Below are positions 26,538 through 35,394 of a stretch of 64,000 bases of DNA, piece by piece. A program made the translations under genes and the position numbers. The stretch covers positions 62,001-126,000 of the forward strand of contig CALJGI010000021.1 in the NCBI GenBank assembly GCA_938074045.1, read 5' to 3'. Numbering within the stretch: the stretch's first letter is position 1; every line of letters begins with the position of its first letter. The stretch is from an uncultured Halieaceae bacterium (GTDB taxonomy: Bacteria > Pseudomonadota > Gammaproteobacteria > Pseudomonadales > Halieaceae). The notes below the pieces were generated by a model. That model was given only the letters and a program-made list of their open reading frames with translations. It did not search any database and was not told the DNA's origin.

Positions 26538-26555
26538 GAGTTTTCAGACAACCTG

Positions 26556-29500
26556 TTAGTCGGTGATCAGCTTACCAGCATCCAGCAGGCTCTGAATGAT
26601 GGCGTCCTGATCCGAACCAGAGGTCAGATCAACACCTTCAACAGTGATAACCTGATCAACAGCGCTGGAGTCATAGCCACCGGCAAAACCACCACCGCTG
26701 CTGACTTCAATCACGGTGTCAGTTCCATCCGACGTGATATTCAGGTACTCACTCAGGTTACCGCCTTCAGCGTCCTCACCCACCAGCAGATCGCGCAGAT
26801 CAATGGCATCACCATCACCGAAGTCGACAATGGTGTCACCCTCGACACTGTTATCCGCCAGGCTCCAGGCGAAGACATCGTCGCCATCGGTGCCGAGAAG
26901 GGTGTCAGAGCCGTCGGTGGCGTCGACAATATTCGCTTCTTCTTCGGCGGGGGCTGGGGCTGGGGCTGGGGCTGGAGGGGGCGCATTTAATCCACCGCCA
27001 TCCAAAGCTTCTGACGCGGGATCGATCGACACAACAAAGTCACCACTTACAGGGTCGTTGTCTCCATCCAGGCCAGTATATGTGAATTCCACATTCAAGC
27101 TGTTTTCGGTGATCTCTACTGCTGAGCTTGCGCTGGCTACCTGGTATTTACCTGAGGTGGCCTGCAAATTGACTATCATTACCGCTCCATGATCTACAGA
27201 AGCTGTGACCTCGATAGTGGTACTCGCCCCAACAGTCACTGGAATCGGTGCTGAATCAGTGCCGTCCATGTACGTAACCACATAGAACGCTACGGCTGTA
27301 CCAGTCAAATTGAATTGAGCAAAATTTGTGCCTGTTGCCGGATTGTAGGTGAATTTAAGCTGATCACCTGGATCAATTGTTGGACCAGCAGACCCAATAC
27401 CCGTTTGGTTAGAATTTACCTTGTTGCTGGGACTATTATCAATCGGAGTAATCGTAGCAATCAGATCAGGATTGCTAAAGGTTTCTACATCCTTTGTAAT
27501 CGAAGCCACACCCGTATCAGCATCAAAAATCAACGAGTACTGACTTTGCGCTCCGGCGGGCACACCCTCGGTCAAGTTAAAATCTCGATCAATCGTGAGA
27601 TCTAGTGTTGAATCGAGTGTAAATGTGTAATCCACATCGCCACCATCCTCACCTTCAATGGCCGTCAGTGTAAAGACCGGCGTTCCATCCACGGTACTCC
27701 AAGTACTAGTGCCCGCGTCTGGGCTCTCGTTGAGAGCTACCCCACCAGCTCTCAATCCTTGAGATGCTACAAGACTGAAAGTTACATCGGATAGATCTGC
27801 ACCATCAGCGCCCGTCAGAAACAAATCGGCAGCATCAAATGTAGTACTAGCAATATTGTCTCCCACCGAGTCCGTCGATTCATCGAGAGGACCATCATCC
27901 AATACAGAAACCGACAAGGTATCAGCCGGTGATACATCCCCATCGCTGTCCTCAACGGTGACTGTAAAGTCATCTGAGACACCCTCAGAGGTACCTGTAC
28001 TTGGATTGGTAGGATGATCCAGTGTGTTATCCGTGAGCGTGTAATCCCAGGCATAGGACCCACCCGATACAGACACAACCAAAGTACCGTAGTCACCGTA
28101 AACTGTACCACCAGTGGTCACGTCTACAGGGCCGTCCTTTCCTTCTACTGACAACTTAGCAAGGTCGTCACCAGCGGTATTGATCGTGAAAGTTCCACTG
28201 TCAGTTAGGAGTGCCGCGTCGGCTGCAGTGCCCTCGGGCAAGCCTTTTTCGTCAACCTGACCATCAGAGACGCTGACGGTTGGCGTGGAATCTGCGCCAA
28301 CCGTAATGGTTACGGTCGCGGTATCCGATCCACCATTTCCATCATTAATCGTATAGGTGAAAATGTCGTTGCCTTCAAATCCTGGATCTGGGGTATAAGT
28401 GATTGTGCCGTCATTGTTAACAACTACAGAACCATTATCGGGCTCGTCTCCCTGTGCAACACTCACCGTCAGAGCCTCTCCTTCAGGGTCACTGTCATTG
28501 TCTAATACATTGACTTTAACCGCAGTATCTTCATCCGTAGATTCAAAGTCAGGATCAGCCTCAGGCGGATCGTTCTCCGGTGTAATACTCAGCGCCAGGT
28601 CCGAACTCACCGTACTCTCACCATCGGTCACGGAGTAGCTCGCCGTCGGTACCTCACCATCGTAATCATCAGCCGGGCTGAACGTAAAGCTGCCGCCACT
28701 GGTGATCTGCAATGTACCCACACCTTGAATCTCCAACGTGTCGCCGGCCGAACCGGATTCGTCGCCCCAGCTGAAGACCGTGACCGTCGCATTGTTCGGA
28801 CCATCCGGGTTGTCCGTGTTCGTCAGCACATTACCCGTCGCATCCGTATCTTCATTGGTCGTGACCGACTCCCCTTCGTCTGACAGATCATTGACCGGTG
28901 TTACAGCCACATCTACTCTGGCTGTTTCCAAATCTCCAGCTACATTACGAACGGTGTAGGTGAATGAATCACTGCCATTGGTATCAGGGTTCGGCGAGTA
29001 AGTTAAACCGCCGCTACCATCAGGCCCAACCGAACCACTGCCGCCCTGAGAATAACCAATAATGGTAGCACCCGGTTCGAACAAATCATTACCCAAAACA
29101 TCGATATCAACCGGTGTGTCCTCATCTGTAACGACTACATCATCTCTGATGTCTGCCACCTGGTTTACAGTAATCGAAACCGTGGTGGAATCTGAGCCGC
29201 CTTCACCATCATCCACGATATACGTAAAGCTATCCGGGCCTGCGTAGTCCGGATCGGGGGTGTAGGTGAAAGTGCCATCGTCATTAAGTGACAGTGACCC
29301 ATGGGAAACATCAGTATCCAAAGAAACCGTGAGTGGATCGCCATTGGCGTCCTGATCATTGTCAAGAACTCCAGTTAACTGTGACTGGGCGTCCACAACC
29401 AGACTGGTGTCTTCATCGGTATCATAGCTATCCGGAGCAGCCACTGGTGGGACATTAGCATCAAACAATGTGACACTAACCGTCGCTGTATCGAACCCAC

Positions 29501-32500
29501 CATTGCCATCACTGATCGTGTACTCGAAGCTGTCACTGGTCACGTCGCTACCGTCATGGCTGTAGTTAATGGTGCCATTCGGATTAATCGTAACGGTACC
29601 ACCGTTTGATCCCTGGGTTACCTGGGTAATGCTCAACGCGTCATTTTCTGGGTCGCTGTCATTTCCCAGTACCGATATATTAAGGCTGCCACCAATGGCC
29701 ACTGTGGCCGCGTCTGCAACAGCATTTGGTGGATCATTTACAGGAAGAACGCTAATAAACAATGTACCTTCATCCGTCTCCTGGCCATCAGTCACAACGT
29801 AGTCAAAGCTATCCGGTCCGTTGTAATCTCCAGGCGGCACATAGGAGAATGTTCCGTTGGCAGACATCGTGATGAATCCGCCCGCGGCTGTTGTAAAGCT
29901 GCCAACTGTCGATGAGTGAACACTCAGGCTATCACCGTCGACATCAGTATCATTTGTTAGAACTGACAGGGTTCCAGACGATACAGGCTGGTCTTCGTTC
30001 ACCACGATCAGGTCATCTACAGCTACCGGCGGATCATTCACGGGGGCAATTGAGAGGAATACGGTGGCTGTATCTTGTCCACCCTGGCCATCGCTAACGG
30101 TGTATTGAAAACTGTCGCCAGTCGTTTCGCCACCGTTGTGCTCGTACAGGAACGTGCCATCGGCATTTACCGACAATGTTCCGTTATTGGGCTGGGTGAA
30201 ACTTGTTACGGTCAGCGCATCGCCATCGGCATCGCTATCATTCGCAAGAATACTCACGGCACCGCCATTGAGTACGGAAATTGTCCCGCCCTCTTCGCCG
30301 GATCCAGAATCATTTACCGCAATTGGAGGGTCATTCTCGCTGGATACGCTGATAGTGAGGGTGCCGACATCAGTCAGTGCACCGTCAGTAACCGTGTAAT
30401 CAAACGTATCTGAACCGCTGAAATCGGCAGGCGGCGTGTAGGTGTAGTCGCCATTGACATCCACGGTGATGGAACCACCCTGGGTGGTTGCGAAGGTGCC
30501 TACGCTGCCGGCATCGACGCTCAATACATCGCCATCAATATCAAAGTCGTTATTGAGCAGGCTCAGGCTTGATGAAACCGGCACGTCTTCAGCGGTGGAG
30601 TTTGCATCATCAACAGCAACCGGGCCGTCATTTACCGGGTTGACTGTTACTGTGACAGTGGCTGTCTCCTGATCACCGGCCACATTGGTCGCGGTGTATT
30701 CAAAAGTATCCTGCCCGTTGAAATCGGGATCCGGTGTGTAGGTCACCGTACCGTCCGGGTTAATGACAACACTGCCGTTTGAACCCTGGGTGACACCAGA
30801 TACTTCGGCACCGGGCTCAAAGCCATCGTTGGCCAGCACATCAACGTCAACTGCAACGTCTTCGTTGGTAACAGCGGTATCGTCAACGATGTCGTCAACC
30901 GGGTTAACTGTAATGTCTACCGTTGTCGTTTCCTCATCACCTACGCCATTAGTTGCTGTGTAGGTGAAGCTGTCACTGCCATTGAATTCAGGACCAGGCG
31001 CATAGTTGATGGTGCCATTGGGGTTGATCGATACAGTACCGCTGGCGCCCTGGGTTACTGCTGTGACCGATGCAGCTGATGCAAAGTCATCATTGCCCAG
31101 CACATCAACATTGACGTCAGTGTCTTCATCGGTAGTCGCGGCATCAGCTTCGATGTCTTCTACCTGGTTGACGGTGACATTTACCGTTGCCGTTTCAGTA
31201 TCACCGGCTGCGGTTGTTACGGTATAGGTAAAGCTGTCGGGGCCATTAAAATCTGCGCTCGGCGTGTAGGTTACGTCGCCATTCGCGTCAAAGGTGACCA
31301 CGCCATTACTGGCCTGGGTGACACCCGTTACGCTGGCGCCGGGCTCAAAGCTGTCGTTGGCCAGCACATTGACCGAACCGGCCACATCTTCGTCGGTAAC
31401 AATCGCATCATTGGCGATATCAACTACCGGGTTGACTGTGACATCGACTGTTGTGGTTTCTGTGTCGCCTGCTTCGGTTGTCGCGGTGTAGCTGAAGCTG
31501 TCAGTGCCACTGAAATCGGGATTCGGCGTGTAAGTAACATTGCCGTCAGCATCAAAGCTGACACTACCGTTAGAACCTTGAGTGACCGCAGTAACTTCTG
31601 CATCAGATTCAAAGTTATCGTTGTCCAGGACGTTAATGGAACCCGCAGTGTCTTCATCGGTGACAATAGTGTCAGCAGCTATGTCTACAACCGGGTTGAC
31701 TGTGACACCGACCGATGCGGTTTCTGTATTGCCAGCCAGCGTGGTAACCGTGTAGGTGAAGCTGTCAAAGCCGTTAAAATCAGGGTTCGGAGTGTAGTTA
31801 ACCGTGCCATCGTCATTGAGGGAGGCTGTACCGTTGCTGGGCTGAGTCACGCTGCTCAGCGTTGCACCCTCAGGTACAGTGTCATTTGACATCACATCGA
31901 TATCAACTGCGGTATCTTCATCGGTGGTTGCACTGTCGTTCTGAGCGTCGCCGGCTGAAGTCACATCGATAGTTACCGACGCAGTTTCGGTGTTTCCAGC
32001 TTCGGTTGTGGCTGTGTACTCGAAGGTATCGAATCCGGTAAACCCATCATCAGGTGTGTATGTCACCGTGCCATCGGGGTTAATCGAAACCGTACCGTTG
32101 CTGCCATCCGTAACGCCAGTAACAGTGGCGTCTGACTCAAAGTTATCATTGGTGAGAACGTCAACAACAACCGGTACGCCTTCCTCGGTCTCGCCGGCAT
32201 CATCAAGCACATCGTCCACCGGTGTAACAGGCAACGAAACAGTCGCTGTTTCTGTGCTGCCATCTTCTGTTTCTACGGTGTATTCAAACTCAACGTCGCC
32301 ATTAAAGTCAGGATCAGGTGTAAACGTTAACGTATTATCCGGATTGATCGTTACGGTACCGCCGTCAGGCTGGGTAACATCTACAACCGTCACATCGCCA
32401 GCAAAGTCATCGTTTTCCAGTACATCAATAACAACCACTTCGTCTTCCAGAACCTCAGGCTCTGGCAGCGCCGCGGTCTCGTCGTCGTCGTTGGCATCGT

Positions 32501-34439
32501 CTACCGGATTGACAGTCACGCTGACTGTCGTCGTTTCGGTGTCGCCAGCTACCGTGGTAACTGTGTAGCTGAAGCTGTCATCACCGTTGTAATCCGGATT
32601 GGGGGTGTAGTTGATGGTGCCATTTTCATTGATGGTGACTGTCCCGTTGGCACCCTGAGTAACCTCTGAGATAACCGCTCCGGGCTCGAAGGTATCATTT
32701 GCTGAGACATCGATATCGACGGGGGTGTCTTCATCGGTTACCGCACTGTCAGGCGCGATATCCACCACTGGCTCAACGGTGAAATCAACCGTGGCTGTTT
32801 CCTCGTCGCCATTGGCGTTGGTCACGGTGTAGGTAAAGCTGTCGGGGCCATTGTAATCGGGGTTGGGCGTATAGGTGAGGGTGCCGTCTTCATTGATGGT
32901 AACCGAACCGTTTTCACCCTGGGTTACACTGCTGATCGCAGAGCCTTCCTGGAAATTGTCGTTGGCCAGAACATCAATGACCGCCGCTGTATCTTCGTCG
33001 GTGCTACCTTCGTCACCGGCAATATCTTCAACCGGATCAACGGAAACGCTGGCCGTGGCAGTTTCCGTGTCGCCTGCTGCTGTGGTCACCGTGTAGGTAA
33101 AACTGTCGTCACCGCTGAAGTCAGGATTGGGCGTGTAAGTCACAGTGCCATCTGCATTCAGCTCGGCGGTGCCGTTGGCAGGCTGGGTGATACTGGTAAT
33201 CTCTGCGCCCGGCTCAAATGTGTCGTTATCTAGCACATTAACTACTACAGCCGTGTCTTCCTCGGTGCTGGCTGCATCATCAAAAGCATCCTGAACCGGG
33301 TTAACGGTAAAAGATCCGGTATTAGTAGTGGTTTCAGTGCCATCGGTCACACCAAAGCTGAGCTCTACGTCACCGCTTGCATCAGGGTTGGGTGTGAAGG
33401 TAAAGGTGCCATCACCATTATCGACCAAAGTTCCGGCGCCGTTGGTGACCTGAAGGTCAACTACGGAGAGAACATCGCCATCGGGATCGCTTGAACCTAC
33501 GAGGAGATCGGCTTCGTCAAATGTGACTTCGCTGTCTTCATCGGTATCGCCCAGCGCAACCGAGCTTGTCTCAGGGGCTTCATTATCATCGACGGGATCC
33601 ACCACCAGAGCAGCGGCGTTGTCGACCGTTGAGAAACCATCGGTTACCTGAAAATCAAAGCTGACATTGCCGTTGAAATCTTCGGTTGGAACAAAGGTAA
33701 AGGTACCGTCGCCATTATCGGTTACGGTGCCATTGCCACTGCTTACAGTGACGTTGACGGCGGCGAGTTCGTCACCGTCAGAGTCGGTAGCACCGGCCAG
33801 CAGGTCAGACTGGGTAATGGTCAGTGAGGTGTCTTCGTCGATATTGCCCAGGCTAACGGGTACGACCTGGGGTGGGTTGTTATCAAAATTATCAGGATTT
33901 TCACCGCCTTCACCGGCGCCGACTACATCACCCAGACCGTCGGGGTCCGGGGTGCCTTCTTCAATACGATCGAGAAGAACAAAGTCGTGGCCTTCGCCCT
34001 GGCCACCGCCGCCGAGACCGGCTGCCGTTTCTTCCTGTCCATCGAGAATATCGCCATCACCTTCAAGAGCTTGCAGAATTGCATCAATATCGCTGGTCTC
34101 ACCAGCCGCTGTGTCATCGAGGAGCGCGTCCAGGTCACCGCCATCCTGCAGTGTCTGGGCAATCGATTCTACGGTGTCGGCTTCTATAGCGCCCTCCGTA
34201 GCCGTGGGAGCCGTGCTCGCCATCAGGTCGGCGGTAATCGCCATTTCGGGAAGATCTGCGACCAACAGCGGGGTGCCGTCAGTCATCTGTAATTCAACCT
34301 GGCTCCCCTCGGGGGTGATCAGGGTTTCTCCTTCCAGCAGCACATCTCCCGGCTGCAGTTCTCTGAGTTCTCCCTCAGCATTCCGGGCGAAAGCAGTACC
34401 TGTGATAGCGACGACGTTTGCGATTGCGATGCCAGCCAT
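26556..34439 (-). CDS. Giant LapA-type adhesin: retention module, ~20 Ig/cadherin-like repeats, type I secretion tail
   Basis: A 2627-residue acidic surface protein with AGAGGAAA before its ATG. Residues 1-150 are a retention module (IANVVAITGTAFARNAEGEL, LQPGDVLLEGETL) with two LapG-type sites, TAAG at 110-113 and 138-141. About 20 repeats of 88-105 residues follow from residue 187 to about 2049; each has DEDT, NDxF/DxDGD, DGTxTYTPNPDF and DSFTYTVT blocks like VCBS/cadherin-like repeats. Two less regular domains come next, then a Pro-Ala linker (about 2485-2497). The C-terminus has one RTX-like stretch (SDTLLGTDGDDVFAW) and a T1SS-143-type tail ending LLDAGKLITD. No cysteines were seen. The secretion genes lie upstream in the same direction. 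It should mediate biofilm attachment. Confidence 0.95.
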   Translation of the reverse strand: MAGIAIANVVAITGTAFARNAEGELRELQPGDVLLEGETLITPEGSQVELQMTDGTPLLVADLPEMAITADLMASTAPTATEGAIEADTVESIAQTLQDGGDLDALLDDTAAGETSDIDAILQALEGDGDILDGQEETAAGLGGGGQGEGHDFVLLDRIEEGTPDPDGLGDVVGAGEGGENPDNFDNNPPQVVPVSLGNIDEDTSLTITQSDLLAGATDSDGDELAAVNVTVSSGNGTVTDNGDGTFTFVPTEDFNGNVSFDFQVTDGFSTVDNAAALVVDPVDDNEAPETSSVALGDTDEDSEVTFDEADLLVGSSDPDGDVLSVVDLQVTNGAGTLVDNGDGTFTFTPNPDASGDVELSFGVTDGTETTTNTGSFTVNPVQDAFDDAASTEEDTAVVVNVLDNDTFEPGAEITSITQPANGTAELNADGTVTYTPNPDFSGDDSFTYTVTTAAGDTETATASVSVDPVEDIAGDEGSTDEDTAAVIDVLANDNFQEGSAISSVTQGENGSVTINEDGTLTYTPNPDYNGPDSFTYTVTNANGDEETATVDFTVEPVVDIAPDSAVTDEDTPVDIDVSANDTFEPGAVISEVTQGANGTVTINENGTINYTPNPDYNGDDSFSYTVTTVAGDTETTTVSVTVNPVDDANDDDETAALPEPEVLEDEVVVIDVLENDDFAGDVTVVDVTQPDGGTVTINPDNTLTFTPDPDFNGDVEFEYTVETEDGSTETATVSLPVTPVDDVLDDAGETEEGVPVVVDVLTNDNFESDATVTGVTDGSNGTVSINPDGTVTYTPDDGFTGFDTFEYTATTEAGNTETASVTIDVTSAGDAQNDSATTDEDTAVDIDVMSNDTVPEGATLSSVTQPSNGTASLNDDGTVNYTPNPDFNGFDSFTYTVTTLAGNTETASVGVTVNPVVDIAADTIVTDEDTAGSINVLDNDNFESDAEVTAVTQGSNGSVSFDADGNVTYTPNPDFSGTDSFSYTATTEAGDTETTTVDVTVNPVVDIANDAIVTDEDVAGSVNVLANDSFEPGASVTGVTQASNGVVTFDANGDVTYTPSADFNGPDSFTYTVTTAAGDTETATVNVTVNQVEDIEADAATTDEDTDVNVDVLGNDDFASAASVTAVTQGASGTVSINPNGTINYAPGPEFNGSDSFTYTATNGVGDEETTTVDITVNPVDDIVDDTAVTNEDVAVDVDVLANDGFEPGAEVSGVTQGSNGSVVINPDGTVTYTPDPDFNGQDTFEYTATNVAGDQETATVTVTVNPVNDGPVAVDDANSTAEDVPVSSSLSLLNNDFDIDGDVLSVDAGSVGTFATTQGGSITVDVNGDYTYTPPADFSGSDTFDYTVTDGALTDVGTLTISVSSENDPPIAVNDSGSGEEGGTISVLNGGAVSILANDSDADGDALTVTSFTQPNNGTLSVNADGTFLYEHNGGETTGDSFQYTVSDGQGGQDTATVFLSIAPVNDPPVAVDDLIVVNEDQPVSSGTLSVLTNDTDVDGDSLSVHSSTVGSFTTAAGGFITMSANGTFSYVPPGDYNGPDSFDYVVTDGQETDEGTLFISVLPVNDPPNAVADAATVAIGGSLNISVLGNDSDPENDALSITQVTQGSNGGTVTINPNGTINYSHDGSDVTSDSFEYTISDGNGGFDTATVSVTLFDANVPPVAAPDSYDTDEDTSLVVDAQSQLTGVLDNDQDANGDPLTVSLDTDVSHGSLSLNDDGTFTYTPDPDYAGPDSFTYIVDDGEGGSDSTTVSITVNQVADIRDDVVVTDEDTPVDIDVLGNDLFEPGATIIGYSQGGSGSVGPDGSGGLTYSPNPDTNGSDSFTYTVRNVAGDLETARVDVAVTPVNDLSDEGESVTTNEDTDATGNVLTNTDNPDGPNNATVTVFSWGDESGSAGDTLEIQGVGTLQITSGGSFTFSPADDYDGEVPTASYSVTDGESTVSSDLALSITPENDPPEADPDFESTDEDTAVKVNVLDNDSDPEGEALTVSVAQGDEPDNGSVVVNNDGTITYTPDPGFEGNDIFTYTINDGNGGSDTATVTITVGADSTPTVSVSDGQVDEKGLPEGTAADAALLTDSGTFTINTAGDDLAKLSVEGKDGPVDVTTGGTVYGDYGTLVVSVSGGSYAWDYTLTDNTLDHPTNPSTGTSEGVSDDFTVTVEDSDGDVSPADTLSVSVLDDGPLDESTDSVGDNIASTTFDAADLFLTGADGADLSDVTFSLVASQGLRAGGVALNESPDAGTSTWSTVDGTPVFTLTAIEGEDGGDVDYTFTLDSTLDLTIDRDFNLTEGVPAGAQSQYSLIFDADTGVASITKDVETFSNPDLIATITPIDNSPSNKVNSNQTGIGSAGPTIDPGDQLKFTYNPATGTNFAQFNLTGTAVAFYVVTYMDGTDSAPIPVTVGASTTIEVTASVDHGAVMIVNLQATSGKYQVASASSAVEITENSLNVEFTYTGLDGDNDPVSGDFVVSIDPASEALDGGGLNAPPPAPAPAPAPAEEEANIVDATDGSDTLLGTDGDDVFAWSLADNSVEGDTIVDFGDGDAIDLRDLLVGEDAEGGNLSEYLNITSDGTDTVIEVSSGGGFAGGYDSSAVDQVITVEGVDLTSGSDQDAIIQSLLDAGKLITD
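28293..33881 (-). repeat. Tandem coding repeats of the adhesin
   Basis: About 20 in-frame units of roughly 264-315 bases. Units 3-12 (about 30640-33300) and 18 are close relatives of 88 residues with shared phrases such as VTDEDT, NDNFE, GSNGSV and TYTPNPDF. Units 1-2, 13-17, 19 and 20 are longer and use a DxDGD motif. The close copies indicate recent duplication or homogenisation; copy number may vary between strains. Confidence 0.85.
34017..34028 (-). other. Second LapG-type TAAG site in the adhesin
   Basis: Codons for Thr-Ala-Ala-Gly at residues 138-141, just before a Gly-rich linker. The motif matches the di-alanine LapG cleavage rule and repeats the site at 110-113. Confidence 0.55.
34101..34112 (-). 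other. First LapG-type TAAG cleavage site in the adhesin
   Basis: Codons for Thr-Ala-Ala-Gly at residues 110-113. The position agrees well with the site near residues 107-110 in Pseudomonas fluorescens LapA, which is cut between the alanines. Flanked by acidic residues (LLDD before, ETSD after). Confidence 0.8.
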
Positions 34440-34742
34440 GATGATTTCCTCTGATAGATCAGCCCCGTGGGGCGTTTGAAAATGGTTTTTGTTTGAATAC
34501 GAAAAAGATAGTACGTCTACAGAGGGCGGCGCACATTGTACGAAAGGACAGGTAGGCGTCAGAAAAGTGTGAGCAGCGTCACAGAACCAAGCTGAAAACA
34601 GCGCTTAAGTCAGTATTTACAAAGGATTGGGCAAATTACTGGCTGCGGATTTGAAGGTGGGAACTGGTTCAAAAACCGACAGAAAAACCACAAAAAATTG
34701 GTCATTACTGGCCACATTTTGACAGGTGTGATTGAGTAACTA
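34440..34742 (-). promoter_or_regulatory. Adhesin upstream regulatory region
   Basis: 303 bases between the LuxR-type gene and the adhesin. It contains the CRP-type palindrome listed separately, two copies of ATTACTGGC (34635-34643 and 34704-34712, plus strand, 69 bases apart) and three A-tracts (34671-34675, 34683-34687, 34692-34697) spaced about 10-12 bases, which should bend the DNA. I found no convincing sigma-70 promoter hexamers. The layout suggests that the adhesin has its own promoter. Confidence 0.45.
34568..34583. promoter_or_regulatory. Perfect CRP/Vfr-type palindrome
   Basis: TGTGAGCAGCGTCACA has perfect TGTGA-N6-TCACA half sites. Its centre is about 136 bases before the adhesin ATG, a usual distance for activation. 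Binding by a CRP or Vfr homologue is inferred from the motif; no such gene is in the window. Confidence 0.6.
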
Positions 34743-35372
34743 TCAGTTGATCGTGGTGTCCGTGGATATATTGTTGACCGCCAGAGCCAGCTGAACCCGG
34801 TCACGAACAGCGAGCTTTTCAAAGATGGCAGAGAGATGCGCTTTGACCGTACGTTCAGTAATCTCCAGGCGATCTGCAATCTCCCGGTTACTGGCTCCAC
34901 GGCCCACTTCCCGCGCCACCATCAGCTCGCGGGAGGTCAATTCGTTAAGCGCAAATTCAACCGTGGTTTCGGGTGGAGTCACTCTCACCGCAAGCCCCAG
35001 AACACGCTGCATGAGTTCCGGCCCAACCCACAGGCCGCCATGTTCAATTACAGTGGATATTTCGGTCAATTGTTCCGGGGCTGCGAGTAAATGACAGTAC
35101 CCCATTGCGCCCTTGTTCAAAGCTTGTAGAGCCTCACTTTCCTGGGGATTTGCCGCCATAACCACAACCAATCCGCCGCAGGCTACCACGTTGGCAATCG
35201 CTTCATCGGCGGCGCTGGTATCTGCCTCATCGCAGTCAAACCACAGTATGCGACGATCGCCACTGCCCAGCGGTGTTATCGCAGTCACATCGGTGGCTAA
35301 TAAGCCCTGCGGAAATGCCTGTATCCAACGTGTTTGCGCGGCTTCAACGGCGGATATCAATACGTGTTCCAC
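34743..35372 (-). CDS. LuxR-type transcriptional regulator with atypical receiver domain
   Basis: A 209-residue protein if it starts at the GTG at 35370-35372 (EHVLISAVEAAQTRW follows), with GGGA upstream; an ATG 14 codons earlier overlaps the adaptor gene and lacks a binding site. The N-terminal ~120 residues resemble a receiver: ILWFDCDEAD has an Asp at the usual place, but the acidic pair near the start and the conserved Lys (GYCHLLA instead of GYxxK) are missing, so classic phosphorylation is doubtful. The C-terminal helix-turn-helix is clear: LTSRELMVAREVGRGASNRE and RLEITERTVKAHLSAIFEKL. Located between the secretion genes and the adhesin; it probably controls one or both. Confidence 0.82.
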   Translation of the reverse strand: MEHVLISAVEAAQTRWIQAFPQGLLATDVTAITPLGSGDRRILWFDCDEADTSAADEAIANVVACGGLVVVMAANPQESEALQALNKGAMGYCHLLAAPEQLTEISTVIEHGGLWVGPELMQRVLGLAVRVTPPETTVEFALNELTSRELMVAREVGRGASNREIADRLEITERTVKAHLSAIFEKLAVRDRVQLALAVNNISTDTTIN

Positions 35373-35394
35373 GATAAATTCCCAAACTGATCCT

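Noticed and set aside
28293-33881. Regular spacing that could suggest a CRISPR or other DNA repeat array
   Set aside because: Units are about 264-315 bases, in frame, and encode Ig/cadherin-like domains; no short direct repeats with unique spacers.
33667-34479. Plus-strand frame of 270 codons rich in Ser/Pro/Val
   Set aside because: Antisense to the adhesin N-terminus and start; low complexity comes from the repeat-coding strand.
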